DNA from: Scandinavium vulneris_A
GTDB lineage: Bacteria; Pseudomonadota; Gammaproteobacteria; Enterobacterales; Enterobacteriaceae
NCBI GenBank assembly: GCA_046518185.1
Contig: JBKGRZ010000001.1
Span: forward strand, 744,001 to 808,000
Length of the DNA stretch: 64,000 bases
Direction: 5' to 3'
Shown: positions 50,964-60,464 of the stretch, one piece after another
Layout: the number at the start of each line of letters is the position of its first letter
Numbering within the stretch: position 1 is the first letter of the stretch
Position numbers and translations under genes: made by a program
The notes under the pieces: model-generated
Databases searched by the model: none
Told to the model about the DNA's origin: nothing
The model's input: only the letters and a program-made list of their open reading frames with translations

Positions 50964-51338
50964 TCAAAGATAAAGATAAAGCCGGACTTTATGCGCACCC
51001 AGGCTGTTTGCGCCGCCGTAAAGCGTGACCGAAGACTGTGCCGGAACGGTCACCGTTCGCGGTGCCTCCAGCGGATGCATTTCCAGTCCTCTGGCGTCAT
51101 ACCAGTAGAAACGATAGTGAACGGTGACCGGCGTTGTGCGCTCGTTATAGAGCTGTGACGAGGCCGTCGCCTGTATTTCAGAGGTCGTGAGTTGCGGATT
51201 TTCAGCGCTGATCCCAGCCGCCAACACATTGGCCTCCATGACCAACGTTTGCTGCTCGCCTACCGGAATCTCCGGATGCGAGCCACAACCCACCAGCAGC
51301 ATGCCCGTAAGCAGTGCGGCAATTCGGCCACCTTTCAT
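50964..51338 (-). CDS. ycfL: DUF1425 lipoprotein YcfL
   Basis: A 124-residue lipoprotein; signal ending LLVGC (Cys about 18). The mature DUF1425 domain has YNERTTPVTVHYRFYWYD and LEMHPLEAPRTVTVPAQSS as in E. coli YcfL. Function unknown. The start at 51338 lies four bases after the hinT stop. Confidence 0.92.
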   Translation of the reverse strand: MKGGRIAALLTGMLLVGCGSHPEIPVGEQQTLVMEANVLAAGISAENPQLTTSEIQATASSQLYNERTTPVTVHYRFYWYDARGLEMHPLEAPRTVTVPAQSSVTLYGGANSLGAHKVRLYLYL

Positions 51339-51342
51339 GTGT

Positions 51343-51699
51343 TTATCCTTTATGCGCGAGCATTGGGCCCAGCGGACGACCACCCAGCAGGTGCATATGA
51401 ATATGATAAACCTCCTGGCCGCCGTGGCGATTACAGTTAACGATCAGGCGATAGCCCTCTTCCGCAATGCCTTCGGCTTCAGCAATTTTTGCCGCCACGG
51501 TCATCATGCGGCCTAACGCCTGCTCATGTGCCGCCGTCACGTCGTTCACCGTCGGGATAAGGATATTCGGGATGATGAGAATGTGGCTTGGTGCCTGAGG
51601 CGAGATATCACGAAAAGCAGTCACCAGCTCATCCTGATAGACAATATCCGCTGGGATTTCACGACGAATAATTTTGCTGAAAATCGTTTCTTCTGCCAT
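51343..51699 (-). CDS. hinT: HIT-family purine nucleoside phosphoramidase HinT
   Basis: A 118-residue HIT protein hydrolysing AMP-lysine-type phosphoramidates. The histidine triad HIHMHLLGG is at the C-terminal side. The start at 51699 (MAEETIFSKIIRREIPADIV) is chosen by similarity; an extension to 51744 is not conserved. First gene of the hinT-ycfL-lpoB-thiK-nagZ-ycfP run. Confidence 0.95.
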   Translation of the reverse strand: MAEETIFSKIIRREIPADIVYQDELVTAFRDISPQAPSHILIIPNILIPTVNDVTAAHEQALGRMMTVAAKIAEAEGIAEEGYRLIVNCNRHGGQEVYHIHMHLLGGRPLGPMLAHKG

Positions 51700-51922
51700 G
51701 GCTTGTTCCTTTTTATAGATTACCGTGCGGTATAGAGTCTTCATCTAATAGCGTAAGAGTATGAGCGAGTTAGTCTCTTTCTTTCAACCTGATCCCCTAC
51801 TTTTGTTTTCCAATATTAATTTTGCGCTGAATGCTTAACCACTCCTTCGTTATATCGACCTGCCTCAGGGATTAAAACAAAGTTTCAAATACTGGCTTAC
51901 ATCCGTTTACAGAGATAACGTG

Positions 51923-51956
51923 AATGCGTATATTTCGCATTTGCATTTTCATGCAA
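51923..51956. promoter_or_regulatory. Two abutting palindromes upstream of fhuE (possible Fur region)
   Basis: AATGCG-N7-CGCATT (51923-51941) abuts TTGCAT-N4-ATGCAA (51941-51956). Repeated NNNCAT hexamers fit the loose hexamer view of Fur sites, and fhuE is Fur-repressed in E. coli. The match to the 19-bp Fur consensus is weak. Confidence 0.4.
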
Positions 51957-51999
51957 TAACACCGCGCATATAACAACAACTAATATAAGGGTTTGACCG

Positions 52000-54189
52000 A
52001 TGTCTTTCACTTTTGACTCCAGGGACAAGCAGCACAGACTGCCCGCCTCGCCGTCACGTCTCGCAGCCTGTATTGCTTTCGCCTTACTGCCGGAGGCCGT
52101 TCATGCAGCGAACACTCCTCTTAACGAAGAAACCGTGGTCGTCGAGGGCACCGTCGATAACGCGACAGATAACGCACAGGACAAGGATTACAGCGTTAAA
52201 ACCACCACGACCGGCACAAAATTACTGTTGGTTCCTCGTGATATTCCGCAGTCGGTAAGTGTCATTAGCCAGCAGCGTATGCAGGATCAGAACCTGCAAA
52301 CCATCGGCCAGGTGTTAACCAATACCACCGGCGTAACGGCCCAGGTGCAGGACAGCGACCGCACCGTGTTTTATTCTCGGGGTTTCTTCGTCAGCAACTA
52401 TGCCTATGACGACCTGCCGACGTCCATCAGTGAAGTATGGAACTTCGGTGATACCGCCACGGATACCGCCATCTATGACCGCATCGAAGTGGTTCGTGGG
52501 GCCACCGGCCTGATGAGTGGCACCGGCAACCCGGCCGCCTACGTCAACATGGTGCGTAAACACGCTGACAGCCGTGAGTTTCAGGGCAACGCCTCTGTGA
52601 GCTACGGCAGCTGGGACAAACAGCGCTATGTTCTCGATTTACAGGCTCCGTTGGTGGAATCCGGTAAGGTGCGTGGGCGCGTGATTGCGGGCTATCAGGA
52701 CAACGATTCGTGGGTGGATAACTATCACTACCGTAAAAAATTCCTCTACGGCGTGGTTGATGCCGACCTCACCGACAGCACCACCCTGTCACTCGGCTAT
52801 GAATATCAGGAAAGTAACACCGAAGACCCAACCTGGGGCGGCCTGCCAACGTGGTACGCCGACGGCAGTAAAACCCATTACAACCGCAGCGATACCGTGG
52901 CACCTGACTGGGCCTACTCCGATAAAGACAGCACTAAAGTGTTCGCCAACTTTACCCAGCGCTTTGATAACGGCTGGGAAGCACATATTAATGGTATGCA
53001 CGCGGAAACTAACTTCGATACCAAACTGATGTACATGTCGGGCTATCCGGATAAAGAAACCGGCAACGGGATGGTTGGCTACGGTGGCTGGAACCGCGGC
53101 GAGCGTAAACAGGATGCAGTCGATGCGTTCCTGCGCGGCGGCTTTGAGCTGTTCGGTCGTCAGCATGAGATGATGGTCGGCGGTAGCCTCAGCCATCAGC
53201 GTAACCATTACGATAACTCGATGCCGGATGCCCTGTATGGCATGGTCGATATTGGCAGTTTCAAAAACTGGAAAAGCAATATTCCCGACCCGCAATGGAC
53301 CGCGTGGAAGCTCTATAGCAAAGACGACATTAATCAGTCATCAGCCTACACCTCTGCGCGTTTCTCACTGGCCGATCCGCTGCATCTGATCCTCGGTGCG
53401 CGTTACACCAACTACAACATCAAGTACAACCCGGCGGGCGCACCTGATACGCGTCTGGAAAGCACCAAAGATGACGTTACCCCGTACGCAGGTTTGGTGT
53501 ATGACATCAATGAAGACTGGTCGGCATACGCCAGCTACACCAACATTTTCCAGCCGCAGGACAAGCGCGACGCCCATGGACGGTATCTTGATCCGACCAC
53601 CGGCAAGAGCTACGAAGCCGGGGTGAAAGCCGACTGGTTTAATACCCGCCTGACGACGTCGCTGGCGGTGTTCCGCATCGAACAGGATAATGTAGCGAAC
53701 AACACCTATACCTACCTGCCCAGCGGTGAGTCAGTCTATGAATCGCTGGATGGCGTAGTCAGTAAAGGCGTAGAGTTTGAGCTGAATGGCGCGTTGACCG
53801 ACAACTGGCAGCTGACCTTCGGCGCGACACGCTACGTGGCAGAAGATAAAGACGGTAAGGCGGTAAGTTCCGATCAGCCACGCACCACCCTGAAACTGTT
53901 CACCCGTTATCAGTTGCCCATGCTACCGGAACTGGCAGTGGGCGGGGGTGTGAACTGGCAGAATAAAACCTGGACTGATGTCAGCGGCGGGCCAAACGGT
54001 CGCGACTACGTCGACCAGGGCAGCTACGGGCTGGTCAATCTGTTCAGTCGCTACCAGGTTACGAAAAACTTTGCCCTGCAGGCGAACGTGAACAACCTGT
54101 TCGACAAAGAGTATTACGACTACGTCGGGTCTTATCTCGTGTATGGGGCGCCGTTGAATTTCTCGGTATCTGCCAGCTACGATTTCTAA
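52000..54189 (+). CDS. fhuE: TonB-dependent ferric-siderophore receptor FhuE
   Basis: A 729-residue outer-membrane receptor for ferric coprogen, rhodotorulic acid and similar hydroxamates. Long signal peptide (about 1-36, ending VHA), TonB box ETVVVEG near residue 44, plug domain (about 65-190, with DRIEVVRGATGLMSGTGNP) and a 22-strand barrel ending in FSVSASYDF with the terminal Phe needed for assembly. Length equals the E. coli protein. Confidence 0.93.
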   Translation: MSFTFDSRDKQHRLPASPSRLAACIAFALLPEAVHAANTPLNEETVVVEGTVDNATDNAQDKDYSVKTTTTGTKLLLVPRDIPQSVSVISQQRMQDQNLQTIGQVLTNTTGVTAQVQDSDRTVFYSRGFFVSNYAYDDLPTSISEVWNFGDTATDTAIYDRIEVVRGATGLMSGTGNPAAYVNMVRKHADSREFQGNASVSYGSWDKQRYVLDLQAPLVESGKVRGRVIAGYQDNDSWVDNYHYRKKFLYGVVDADLTDSTTLSLGYEYQESNTEDPTWGGLPTWYADGSKTHYNRSDTVAPDWAYSDKDSTKVFANFTQRFDNGWEAHINGMHAETNFDTKLMYMSGYPDKETGNGMVGYGGWNRGERKQDAVDAFLRGGFELFGRQHEMMVGGSLSHQRNHYDNSMPDALYGMVDIGSFKNWKSNIPDPQWTAWKLYSKDDINQSSAYTSARFSLADPLHLILGARYTNYNIKYNPAGAPDTRLESTKDDVTPYAGLVYDINEDWSAYASYTNIFQPQDKRDAHGRYLDPTTGKSYEAGVKADWFNTRLTTSLAVFRIEQDNVANNTYTYLPSGESVYESLDGVVSKGVEFELNGALTDNWQLTFGATRYVAEDKDGKAVSSDQPRTTLKLFTRYQLPMLPELAVGGGVNWQNKTWTDVSGGPNGRDYVDQGSYGLVNLFSRYQVTKNFALQANVNNLFDKEYYDYVGSYLVYGAPLNFSVSASYDF

Positions 54190-54250
54190 ACCCACGCCCG
54201 GCGGCGTTTCGTTTGCACGGGCTGTCGGTTTATCACCGTAAAATGACATT

Positions 54251-54282
54251 AAAAAAGGCAGCCAATCGGCTGCCTTAGTTTT
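54251..54282. terminator. Bidirectional terminator between fhuE and ptsG
   Basis: Perfect 9-bp stem (54255-54263 with 54268-54276), AATC loop, strong T run on the minus (ptsG) side and a weaker one on the plus side. Confidence 0.87.
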
Positions 54283-54297
54283 CTCCCCACTCACTGC

Positions 54298-55734
54298 TTA
54301 GTTGTTGCGGATGTATTCATCCATCTCGGTTTTCAGGTTATCGGACTTGGTGCCGAAAATTGCCTGAACGCCGGAGCCTGCAACAACCACACCTGCCGCA
54401 CCCAATTTCTTGAGGCCAGCTTGGTCAACTTTTGCCACATCGGCAACGCTGACACGCAGACGGGTAATACATGCGTCGAGGTTAGTGATGTTTTCTTTAC
54501 CGCCGAAAGCTGCGACCAGAGCCGGAGCCATTTCGCCGCCAGCTGCGCCAGCTTTGCTATCTTCGGTTGCATCTTCACGACCTGGCGTCTTCAGATCCAG
54601 TGCTTTAATCAGCACACGGAACACGGTGTAGTACACCGCGGCATAGCACAGACCCACAATCGGGAACAGCCACAGGTTGCTGCTGTTACCAGACAGTACA
54701 ACGAAGTCGATCAGACCATGAGAGAAGGACGTCCCGTCACGCATACCCAGCAGGATACAGATTGGGAATGCCAGACCAGCCAGTACCGCATGAATGATGT
54801 ACAGGATCGGCGCAACGAACATGAAGGAGAACTCGATCGGCTCGGTGATACCGGTCAGGAACGAGGTCAGCGCTGCGGAGATCATGATACCGCCCACTTT
54901 CGCACGGTTCTCAGGTTTTGCTGAGTGCCAGATGGCAATGGCAGCAGCCGGCAGACCGTACATTTTGAACAGGAAGCCGCCAGACAGTTTGCCTGCAGTT
55001 GGGTCACCTGCCATGTAACGTGGGATATCACCGTGGAACACCTGGCCTGCGGCATTGGTGTATTCACCAATCTGCATCTGGAAAGGAACGTTCCAGATGT
55101 GGTGCAGACCGAATGGTACCAGGCAACGTTCAATGAAGCCGTAGATACCGAACGCGACTACCGGGTTCTGGTATGCAGCCCACTGAGAGAAGGTCTGGAT
55201 AGCCGTACCAATCGGTGGCCAGATGAAGGACAGCACCACGCCGGTGAAGATGGCAGCCAGACCAGAGATGATCGGAACAAAGCGCTTACCAGCGAAGAAG
55301 CCCAGATACTCAGGCAGCTTGATACGGTAGAAGCGGTTGAACATGTACGCAGCGATGGCACCCGAGATGATACCGCCGAGAACACCGGTATCGGCCAGGT
55401 GTTTCGCTGCAATCTCTTCCGCAGGTAAATGCAGAACCAGAGGCGCAACCACTGCCATGGTTTTCACCATGATGCCGTAGGCGACAACGGAAGCCAGCGC
55501 CGAAACGCCATCGTTGTTGGTGAAGCCGAGGGCCACACCGATTGCGAAGATAAGCGGCATGTTTGCAAAAACAGAACCGCCTGCTTCAGCCATAACATGA
55601 GAGACGACGGCTGGCAGCCAGCTGAAGTTTGCAGAACCGACGCCCAGCAGGATACCTGCGATGGGCAGTACGGATACCGGCAGCATCAGCGATTTACCGA
55701 CCTTCTGCAGGTTAGCAAATGCATTCTTGAACAT
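54298..55734 (-). CDS. ptsG: Glucose-specific PTS enzyme IICB, PtsG
   Basis: A 478-residue glucose permease phosphorylating sugar during uptake. EIIC membrane domain (about 1-380, with GITEPIEFSFMFVAP and GLHHIWNVPF), linker, and EIIB domain with the phosphocysteine in TNLDACITRLRVSV. The start at 55734 (MFKNAFANLQKVGKSLML) matches E. coli. Control by CRP, Mlc and SgrS is indicated by the upstream sites. Confidence 0.97.
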   Translation of the reverse strand: MFKNAFANLQKVGKSLMLPVSVLPIAGILLGVGSANFSWLPAVVSHVMAEAGGSVFANMPLIFAIGVALGFTNNDGVSALASVVAYGIMVKTMAVVAPLVLHLPAEEIAAKHLADTGVLGGIISGAIAAYMFNRFYRIKLPEYLGFFAGKRFVPIISGLAAIFTGVVLSFIWPPIGTAIQTFSQWAAYQNPVVAFGIYGFIERCLVPFGLHHIWNVPFQMQIGEYTNAAGQVFHGDIPRYMAGDPTAGKLSGGFLFKMYGLPAAAIAIWHSAKPENRAKVGGIMISAALTSFLTGITEPIEFSFMFVAPILYIIHAVLAGLAFPICILLGMRDGTSFSHGLIDFVVLSGNSSNLWLFPIVGLCYAAVYYTVFRVLIKALDLKTPGREDATEDSKAGAAGGEMAPALVAAFGGKENITNLDACITRLRVSVADVAKVDQAGLKKLGAAGVVVAGSGVQAIFGTKSDNLKTEMDEYIRNN

Positions 55735-55753
55735 ATTGAGAGTGCTCCTGAGT
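55735..55753 (-). promoter_or_regulatory. ptsG ribosome site / SgrS pairing region
   Basis: The minus strand reads ACTCAGGAGCACTCTCAAT just before the ATG, essentially the E. coli sequence to which the small RNA SgrS pairs to block ptsG translation during sugar-phosphate stress. Confidence 0.75.
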
Positions 55754-55832
55754 ATTTGTGCTTTTTTTACGCTTTCACGCATTGGCGAGGGGGGGGAGAA
55801 CCTCGCCGTGTACAGGACATCTAAGCGTCCTT

Positions 55833-55858
55833 TTATTTATTACGCAGAGTAAAATAAA
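55833..55858 (-). promoter_or_regulatory. Mlc-type operator of ptsG
   Basis: Minus-strand TTATTTTACTCTGCGTAATA, followed by AATAA, is nearly identical to the Mlc operator at the E. coli ptsG promoter as I recall it. The following leader to the gene is also well conserved. Confidence 0.7.
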
Positions 55859-55871
55859 TCGGTTTATTTTT

Positions 55872-55889
55872 GTTTGACAGCCATCACGT
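55872..55889 (-). promoter_or_regulatory. CRP site of ptsG
   Basis: Minus strand CGTGA-TGGCTG-TCAAA, a good CRP half-site pair at the same place as in E. coli ptsG. Confidence 0.65.
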
Positions 55890-56034
55890 TTCAGCCAGCA
55901 ATCCAGTTAAAACTTGCATTATTTTACAAAAGTTGTTTCTACTCATTACAAAGAGAGGGTTCACCGCCCTTTTTGAGGCGGTGAACTTTACTCGCTTTGG
56001 GTATTAATTACGAGCTTTAAAATAAGCTGACGAA

Positions 56035-56829
56035 TCAGGCAGATCGCAGGCGGGAGGGGTCGATATGGAACAACGTGGCGAAGTTTTCAGTGGTCTGTTG
56101 CGCCAGCTGTTCAAGGGATACCCCTTTCAGTACGGCCATGTATTCTGCGACATCGCGGGTCATCGCCGGCTGGTTCTCTTTTCCCCGATGTGGAACCGGC
56201 GCCAGGTACGGTGAATCGGTTTCAACCAGCATTCGGTCAACCGGCACGTATCGCGCCGCATCGCGTAGCTGTTCGGCGTTGCGGAAGGTGACGATGCCGG
56301 AAAACGAGATATAGAACCCCAGATCGAGCAATTTCCCCGCGGTCTCCCTGTCCTCTGTGAAACAGTGTAGTACGCCCCCGCAATCCGTCACCTTTTCATC
56401 GCGCAGAATAGCGAGCGTATCTTCCCGTGCATCACGGGTATGGACGATAACCGGCTTGTTCAGCTCGCGACCAATGCGGATGTGCTCGGCAAAAGAGGCC
56501 TGCTGGCGGGCTTTCGTTTCCGGGGTGTAATAATAGTCGAGGCCGGTTTCGCCCATCGCGACTACGCCCTCTTCGGCTGCCATCCGCCGCAGTTCGGCGA
56601 AGTCATAATCCTCATCCTGATTAAGCGGATGAACGCCGCAGGAGAAGACCACGTTATCGCGCTCGCCGACCAGCTCACGCATGCTGCGATAGCCCGGCAG
56701 CGTAGTCGCCACCGCCAGGCAAAACTTCACGTCACGGGCGGCGGCTTTCGCCAGCACGTCGTCCACGTCCTTATGCAGTGATTGATAATCCAGGCCATCA
56801 AGATGGCAGTGCGAGTCGACTAAAAACAT
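56035..56829 (-). CDS. ycfH: TatD-family metal-dependent hydrolase YcfH
   Basis: A 264-residue TIM-barrel hydrolase. Metal ligands are visible in DSHCHLDGLD at the N-terminus, GETGLDYYY, VIVHTRDA, VLHCFTED and ETDSPYLAP. It is a presumed DNase or phosphoesterase like TatD. Last gene of the pabC-mltG-tmk-holB-ycfH run, 55 bases after holB. Confidence 0.94.
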   Translation of the reverse strand: MFLVDSHCHLDGLDYQSLHKDVDDVLAKAAARDVKFCLAVATTLPGYRSMRELVGERDNVVFSCGVHPLNQDEDYDFAELRRMAAEEGVVAMGETGLDYYYTPETKARQQASFAEHIRIGRELNKPVIVHTRDAREDTLAILRDEKVTDCGGVLHCFTEDRETAGKLLDLGFYISFSGIVTFRNAEQLRDAARYVPVDRMLVETDSPYLAPVPHRGKENQPAMTRDVAEYMAVLKGVSLEQLAQQTTENFATLFHIDPSRLRSA

Positions 56830-56884
56830 AATGTCTCTCTCTTAAGATTTCTTATGACAGGTGAATGGCTTACAGATGAGCGTT

Positions 56885-57889
56885 CTACAAGTGAGCCAGG
56901 GGCAACACGCTGGCGGGTTGCTGCCAGTGTTCCCAGCGTAATAAGCGGTCGTTGAGCATCAGCTCGCGGTTCAGTCCGGTGACGTTTAACAGCTGTTCAC
57001 GGCATTCACAGGCGTCATGGGTCATCGCCTGCAGTCGAGCCGGTGAAAGGTGATTCGCCACACGCTGCACCAGAGTCCATACATCGACGTTGGTCAACAG
57101 GGAGATGCCCTGCTGCATCTTCTGGGCATCCAGCAGCAGCGAGGTGAGCCAGTACAGGCGCTCCGCCACGCTGTCGTGATTGAGTACGGGCAGCAGCGAC
57201 AACCAGTCACCGCTTTGCAACGCGCCGTCCAGCGCCGTACAAAGTTGTTGCCGAGGGGCAAAACGCGACTCGTCCAGCAGTTCCAGCGCCGCTGCGGGCG
57301 CGCCGGCCGTCAGGCGTAAGGCGGTGAGTAAACCTTCTTGTGACGTTGTCACTTCCCTGCCCAGCCATGCCAGACCGTAGTTTTCAGCCGGGGGTGCCAG
57401 GTGAAAATGACGGCAGCGACTGCGCAGTGTCGCCAGCAGGCGGGCTGGTTCTTCACATTGCAGGAAGAACCAGGTGTTTTCCGGCGGCTCTTCCAGGGTT
57501 TTTAACAGCGCATTCGCTGCGGCTTCCGTCAACTGTGCCGCATCGCTGACCCACACCACTTTCGCCCCGCCGAGGCGGGCACGTTCGTAGAGTTTTTCGG
57601 TGATGGCACGTACCGCGTCGATCCCCAGGGTGTTTTTGCCCTTTTCCGGCGCTAAGTGATAATAATCCGGATGGGTGCCCGCCTGCATCAGCTGACAGCT
57701 ATGGCATTTTCCGCAGCTTTTCTGTCCGTCCGGCGTGTGGCACATCTGGAATCGTACCAGGGCGTACACCAGCGCATCCGCGCCCAGACCGGGCAGCGCC
57801 TGCACTAACAGGGCGTGATGGCCGCGTCCGGACTGGTAGCTAGCAACCAGCTGCTCGAACGGCGGGCGCAGCCACGGATACCATTTCAT
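56885..57889 (-). CDS. holB: DNA polymerase III delta-prime subunit HolB
   Basis: A 334-residue AAA+-fold clamp-loader subunit. The zinc-binding cysteines (CHTPDGQKSCGKCHSC near residue 50) and sensor-1 SRC-like segment LLATLRSRC are present; the P-loop is degenerate (LVQALPGLGADAL), as normal for delta prime. It overlaps tmk by four bases. Confidence 0.95.
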   Translation of the reverse strand: MKWYPWLRPPFEQLVASYQSGRGHHALLVQALPGLGADALVYALVRFQMCHTPDGQKSCGKCHSCQLMQAGTHPDYYHLAPEKGKNTLGIDAVRAITEKLYERARLGGAKVVWVSDAAQLTEAAANALLKTLEEPPENTWFFLQCEEPARLLATLRSRCRHFHLAPPAENYGLAWLGREVTTSQEGLLTALRLTAGAPAAALELLDESRFAPRQQLCTALDGALQSGDWLSLLPVLNHDSVAERLYWLTSLLLDAQKMQQGISLLTNVDVWTLVQRVANHLSPARLQAMTHDACECREQLLNVTGLNRELMLNDRLLRWEHWQQPASVLPLAHL

Positions 57890-58527
57890 ACGCCCTGCTC
57901 CTCAATCCAGGCAATCAGGGTCGTGCGAATGTTCTGCCTCACGGTCTGCAGCGGCTGAGTGGCGTCGATAGTGCGAATGGATGGATCGTTCGCCGCCAGT
58001 TCAAGATAACGGGCGCGCGTGCGATGGAAGAAATTGAAGGATTCCTGCTCGATACGGTCCAGGTCACCGCGCGCGCGGGCGCGTTTGAGACCCACTTCCG
58101 GAGTGACATCCAGATACAGCGTAAGGTCCGGACGAAAATCCCCCAGCACCGCGTCGCGCAGCGTAGCCAACAGATGCTGATCGATACCCCGACCGCCGCC
58201 CTGATACGCCTGAGTCGAGAGGTCATGGCGATCGCCAATCACCCACTTACCTTCTGCCAGCGCCGGCTTAATGACCGTTTCGACCAACTGTACGCGGGCA
58301 GCATAGAACATCAGCACTTCCGCTTTGTCGGTGATCACTTCGTCGCCGACGGATTTGATATCCAGCACCAGACTGCGCAGTTTTTCCGCGAGAATTGTGC
58401 CGCCCGGCTCGCGGGTAAACACCAAATCACGGACGCCCATCTGCTCGAGGGTTTCGACCACCAGATTACGTGCGGTGGTTTTACCTGCGCCTTCCAGGCC
58501 TTCGATGACGATATACTTACTGCGCAT
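57886..58527 (-). CDS. tmk: Thymidylate kinase
   Basis: A 213-residue kinase converting dTMP to dTDP. P-loop IEGLEGAGKTT, DR(H/Y)-type motif VIGDRHDLSTQAYQGGGRG and LID region are present. Overlaps mltG by 11 bases and holB by four. Confidence 0.96.
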   Translation of the reverse strand: MRSKYIVIEGLEGAGKTTARNLVVETLEQMGVRDLVFTREPGGTILAEKLRSLVLDIKSVGDEVITDKAEVLMFYAARVQLVETVIKPALAEGKWVIGDRHDLSTQAYQGGGRGIDQHLLATLRDAVLGDFRPDLTLYLDVTPEVGLKRARARGDLDRIEQESFNFFHRTRARYLELAANDPSIRTIDATQPLQTVRQNIRTTLIAWIEEQGV

Positions 58528-59539
58528 TTTTTTCCTTAAGTGCTTTCAGATAATCCTGTACCGAGCGGTTGTGGCTCGCCAGATTGGTATTAAACGTGTG
58601 GCCACCTTTACCGTCGGCGACAAAATAGAGATACGGCGTTTTCGCCGGATGTGCCGCAGCGTTGAGCGAGGCTTCCCCCGGCGTGGCAATCGGGCCCGGC
58701 GGCATCCCGGCAATCACATAGGTATTATACGCCGTTGGGGTCTCGAGATCTTTGCGGCTTAGCTTGCCATTATAGCGCTCGCCCATGCCATAAATAACCG
58801 TTGGATCGGTTTGCAGACGCATACCGACCCGCAGCCGGTTGATAAACACCGACGCCACTTTGTCGCGCTCCGCGGCTACGGCGGTCTCTTTTTCGATAAT
58901 CGAGGCCATGGTCACCAGTTGGTTTTGATCCTGATACGGTAGATTGTCCGCCCGGCCTTTCCAGGCGCTCTCAACGGCATTGACCATTTTCAGGTGCGCA
59001 CGTTTGAGGATCTGCAAATCGGTGGTATGGGCGGTATACATCCAGGTATCAGGCCAGAACCAGCCTTCCACCCAGTCAGGATGTTCAAGCTTCAGCGCTT
59101 CAGCCAGGGTGGCATAGCTGTCATCCTTCAGCGTGTGCTTCACGTAGGGCGCTTCACGCAGCTGTTTGAGGTAATCACTGACGCGCATCCCTTCCACGAA
59201 GCGCAACGGGAACTGTGCCTCTTTGCCGCTGGCCAGCAGCTGCAGCATGTCACGCACGCTCATACCCGGCGTAAAGCGGTAGGTCCCGGCTTTAAAGTGC
59301 GACAGTTGAGGCTCAACGCGCAGCAGCCACTGGAACACGCGAGGTCGATTAATCACTTTTTCCGCATACAGCGCGTCGCCCAGCGCCATGCGCCCGGTCC
59401 CGGCTTTAAGGGTAAAGATAGTCTCATCTTTAATCAGAATTTTACTGTTCGCCAACTGGCGAACTTTCCACATCCCAACGCCTGCAGCAATCGCAAACAT
59501 CACCAACAGCAGGAGGACAAACCGAAACATTTTCTTCAT
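58517..59539 (-). CDS. mltG: Endolytic murein transglycosylase MltG
   Basis: A 340-residue inner-membrane lytic transglycosylase that cuts nascent glycan strands. Membrane helix about 5-25, LysM-like region, then the YceG domain with the catalytic glutamate in ASIIEKETAV and GNP-type motif MPPGPIATPGEASLNAA. Overlaps pabC by four bases. Confidence 0.95.
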   Translation of the reverse strand: MKKMFRFVLLLLVMFAIAAGVGMWKVRQLANSKILIKDETIFTLKAGTGRMALGDALYAEKVINRPRVFQWLLRVEPQLSHFKAGTYRFTPGMSVRDMLQLLASGKEAQFPLRFVEGMRVSDYLKQLREAPYVKHTLKDDSYATLAEALKLEHPDWVEGWFWPDTWMYTAHTTDLQILKRAHLKMVNAVESAWKGRADNLPYQDQNQLVTMASIIEKETAVAAERDKVASVFINRLRVGMRLQTDPTVIYGMGERYNGKLSRKDLETPTAYNTYVIAGMPPGPIATPGEASLNAAAHPAKTPYLYFVADGKGGHTFNTNLASHNRSVQDYLKALKEKNAQ

Positions 59540-60351
59540 GACTTAGTCGATTGCTCACAAAGTGGGGCCAAAAATTCGAACAGCTCGCGTGAAAGATAGC
59601 GAGCGTCAGCAAACTGATTCACAGGAATAACGGGCATCAGCGTATTACAAATCAGCACTTCATCCGCCTGACGCACGGCGTCTTCCCGGGCATTAATTTC
59701 GACAACGCGATAACGGCTTTGTGCCAGCAACGTCAGACAGTGCTGGCGCATAATGCCCCTGACACCCGCATGGTCGAGGCGCGGAGTGAAAACGGTATCG
59801 CCCGCACGCCAGAATAAATTAGCCGCACAGCATTCCGTAACCCACCCTTCACTGTCAAGAACCAGGGCCTCATCAGCGTCTGTCTGTTCAAGATGCGCGC
59901 GGATCAGCACCTGCTCGAGGCGGTTCAGGTGTTTCAAGCCTGCCAATGCGGGACTGCGCCCGAGATGAACGGGACTTAACGCGAGGGTAATACCCTGCTG
60001 TTGCCAGCGCGGATAATGAGCAGGAGCAGGCGAAACAGAGAGGATGCGCACAGGCGTCTGACAGGCTGAAGGACTGTAACCTCGCCCTCCGCTACCGCGG
60101 GTAATGATGACTTTAAGCACGCCGTCACAGTGTTTCTGCGCCAGGGACTGCATCTCCTGTGCGAGCATTGTGGTGTCTACAAACGGGATCATCAGCGCGC
60201 GACAGGTATCCTGCAAGCGACGGAGATGCTGCTCAAAAAACGGGAGGTTGCCGTTGCGGATGCGGGCGGTGGTAAAGCAGCCGTCGCCAAACTGGATACT
60301 GCGATCGTTGGCGGCGAGAGAATCCTGTTCCACACCGTTTATCAAGAACAT
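59536..60351 (-). CDS. pabC: Aminodeoxychorismate lyase PabC
   Basis: A 271-residue PLP enzyme of fold type IV releasing p-aminobenzoate for folate. The PLP lysine is in GLKHLNRLEQV; the class-IV signature region LVLDSEGWVTECCAANLFW is present. It heads the small operon towards ycfH, with a terminator separating it from fabF. Confidence 0.94.
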   Translation of the reverse strand: MFLINGVEQDSLAANDRSIQFGDGCFTTARIRNGNLPFFEQHLRRLQDTCRALMIPFVDTTMLAQEMQSLAQKHCDGVLKVIITRGSGGRGYSPSACQTPVRILSVSPAPAHYPRWQQQGITLALSPVHLGRSPALAGLKHLNRLEQVLIRAHLEQTDADEALVLDSEGWVTECCAANLFWRAGDTVFTPRLDHAGVRGIMRQHCLTLLAQSRYRVVEINAREDAVRQADEVLICNTLMPVIPVNQFADARYLSRELFEFLAPLCEQSTKS

Positions 60352-60422
60352 AGCGGCTCCTTATCAGTGACCCGTTAGCCTGGCAGGGGGAACACGCTTT
60401 CTCAAGCGGAGAAAGCTTAAAG

Positions 60423-60449
60423 AAAAGGCCTGCATCGCAGGCCTTTTTC
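60423..60449. terminator. fabF terminator
   Basis: Perfect 9-bp AAGGCCTGC stem (60425-60433 with 60437-60445) with a 3-base loop and T-rich tails on both strands. Confidence 0.82.
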
Positions 60450-60464
60450 ATCGCTAACGGAAGA

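Noticed and set aside
55735..56034. Small protein gene between ptsG and ycfH
   Set aside because: Only short frames without ribosome sites; the region is accounted for by the ptsG leader and its CRP and Mlc sites.
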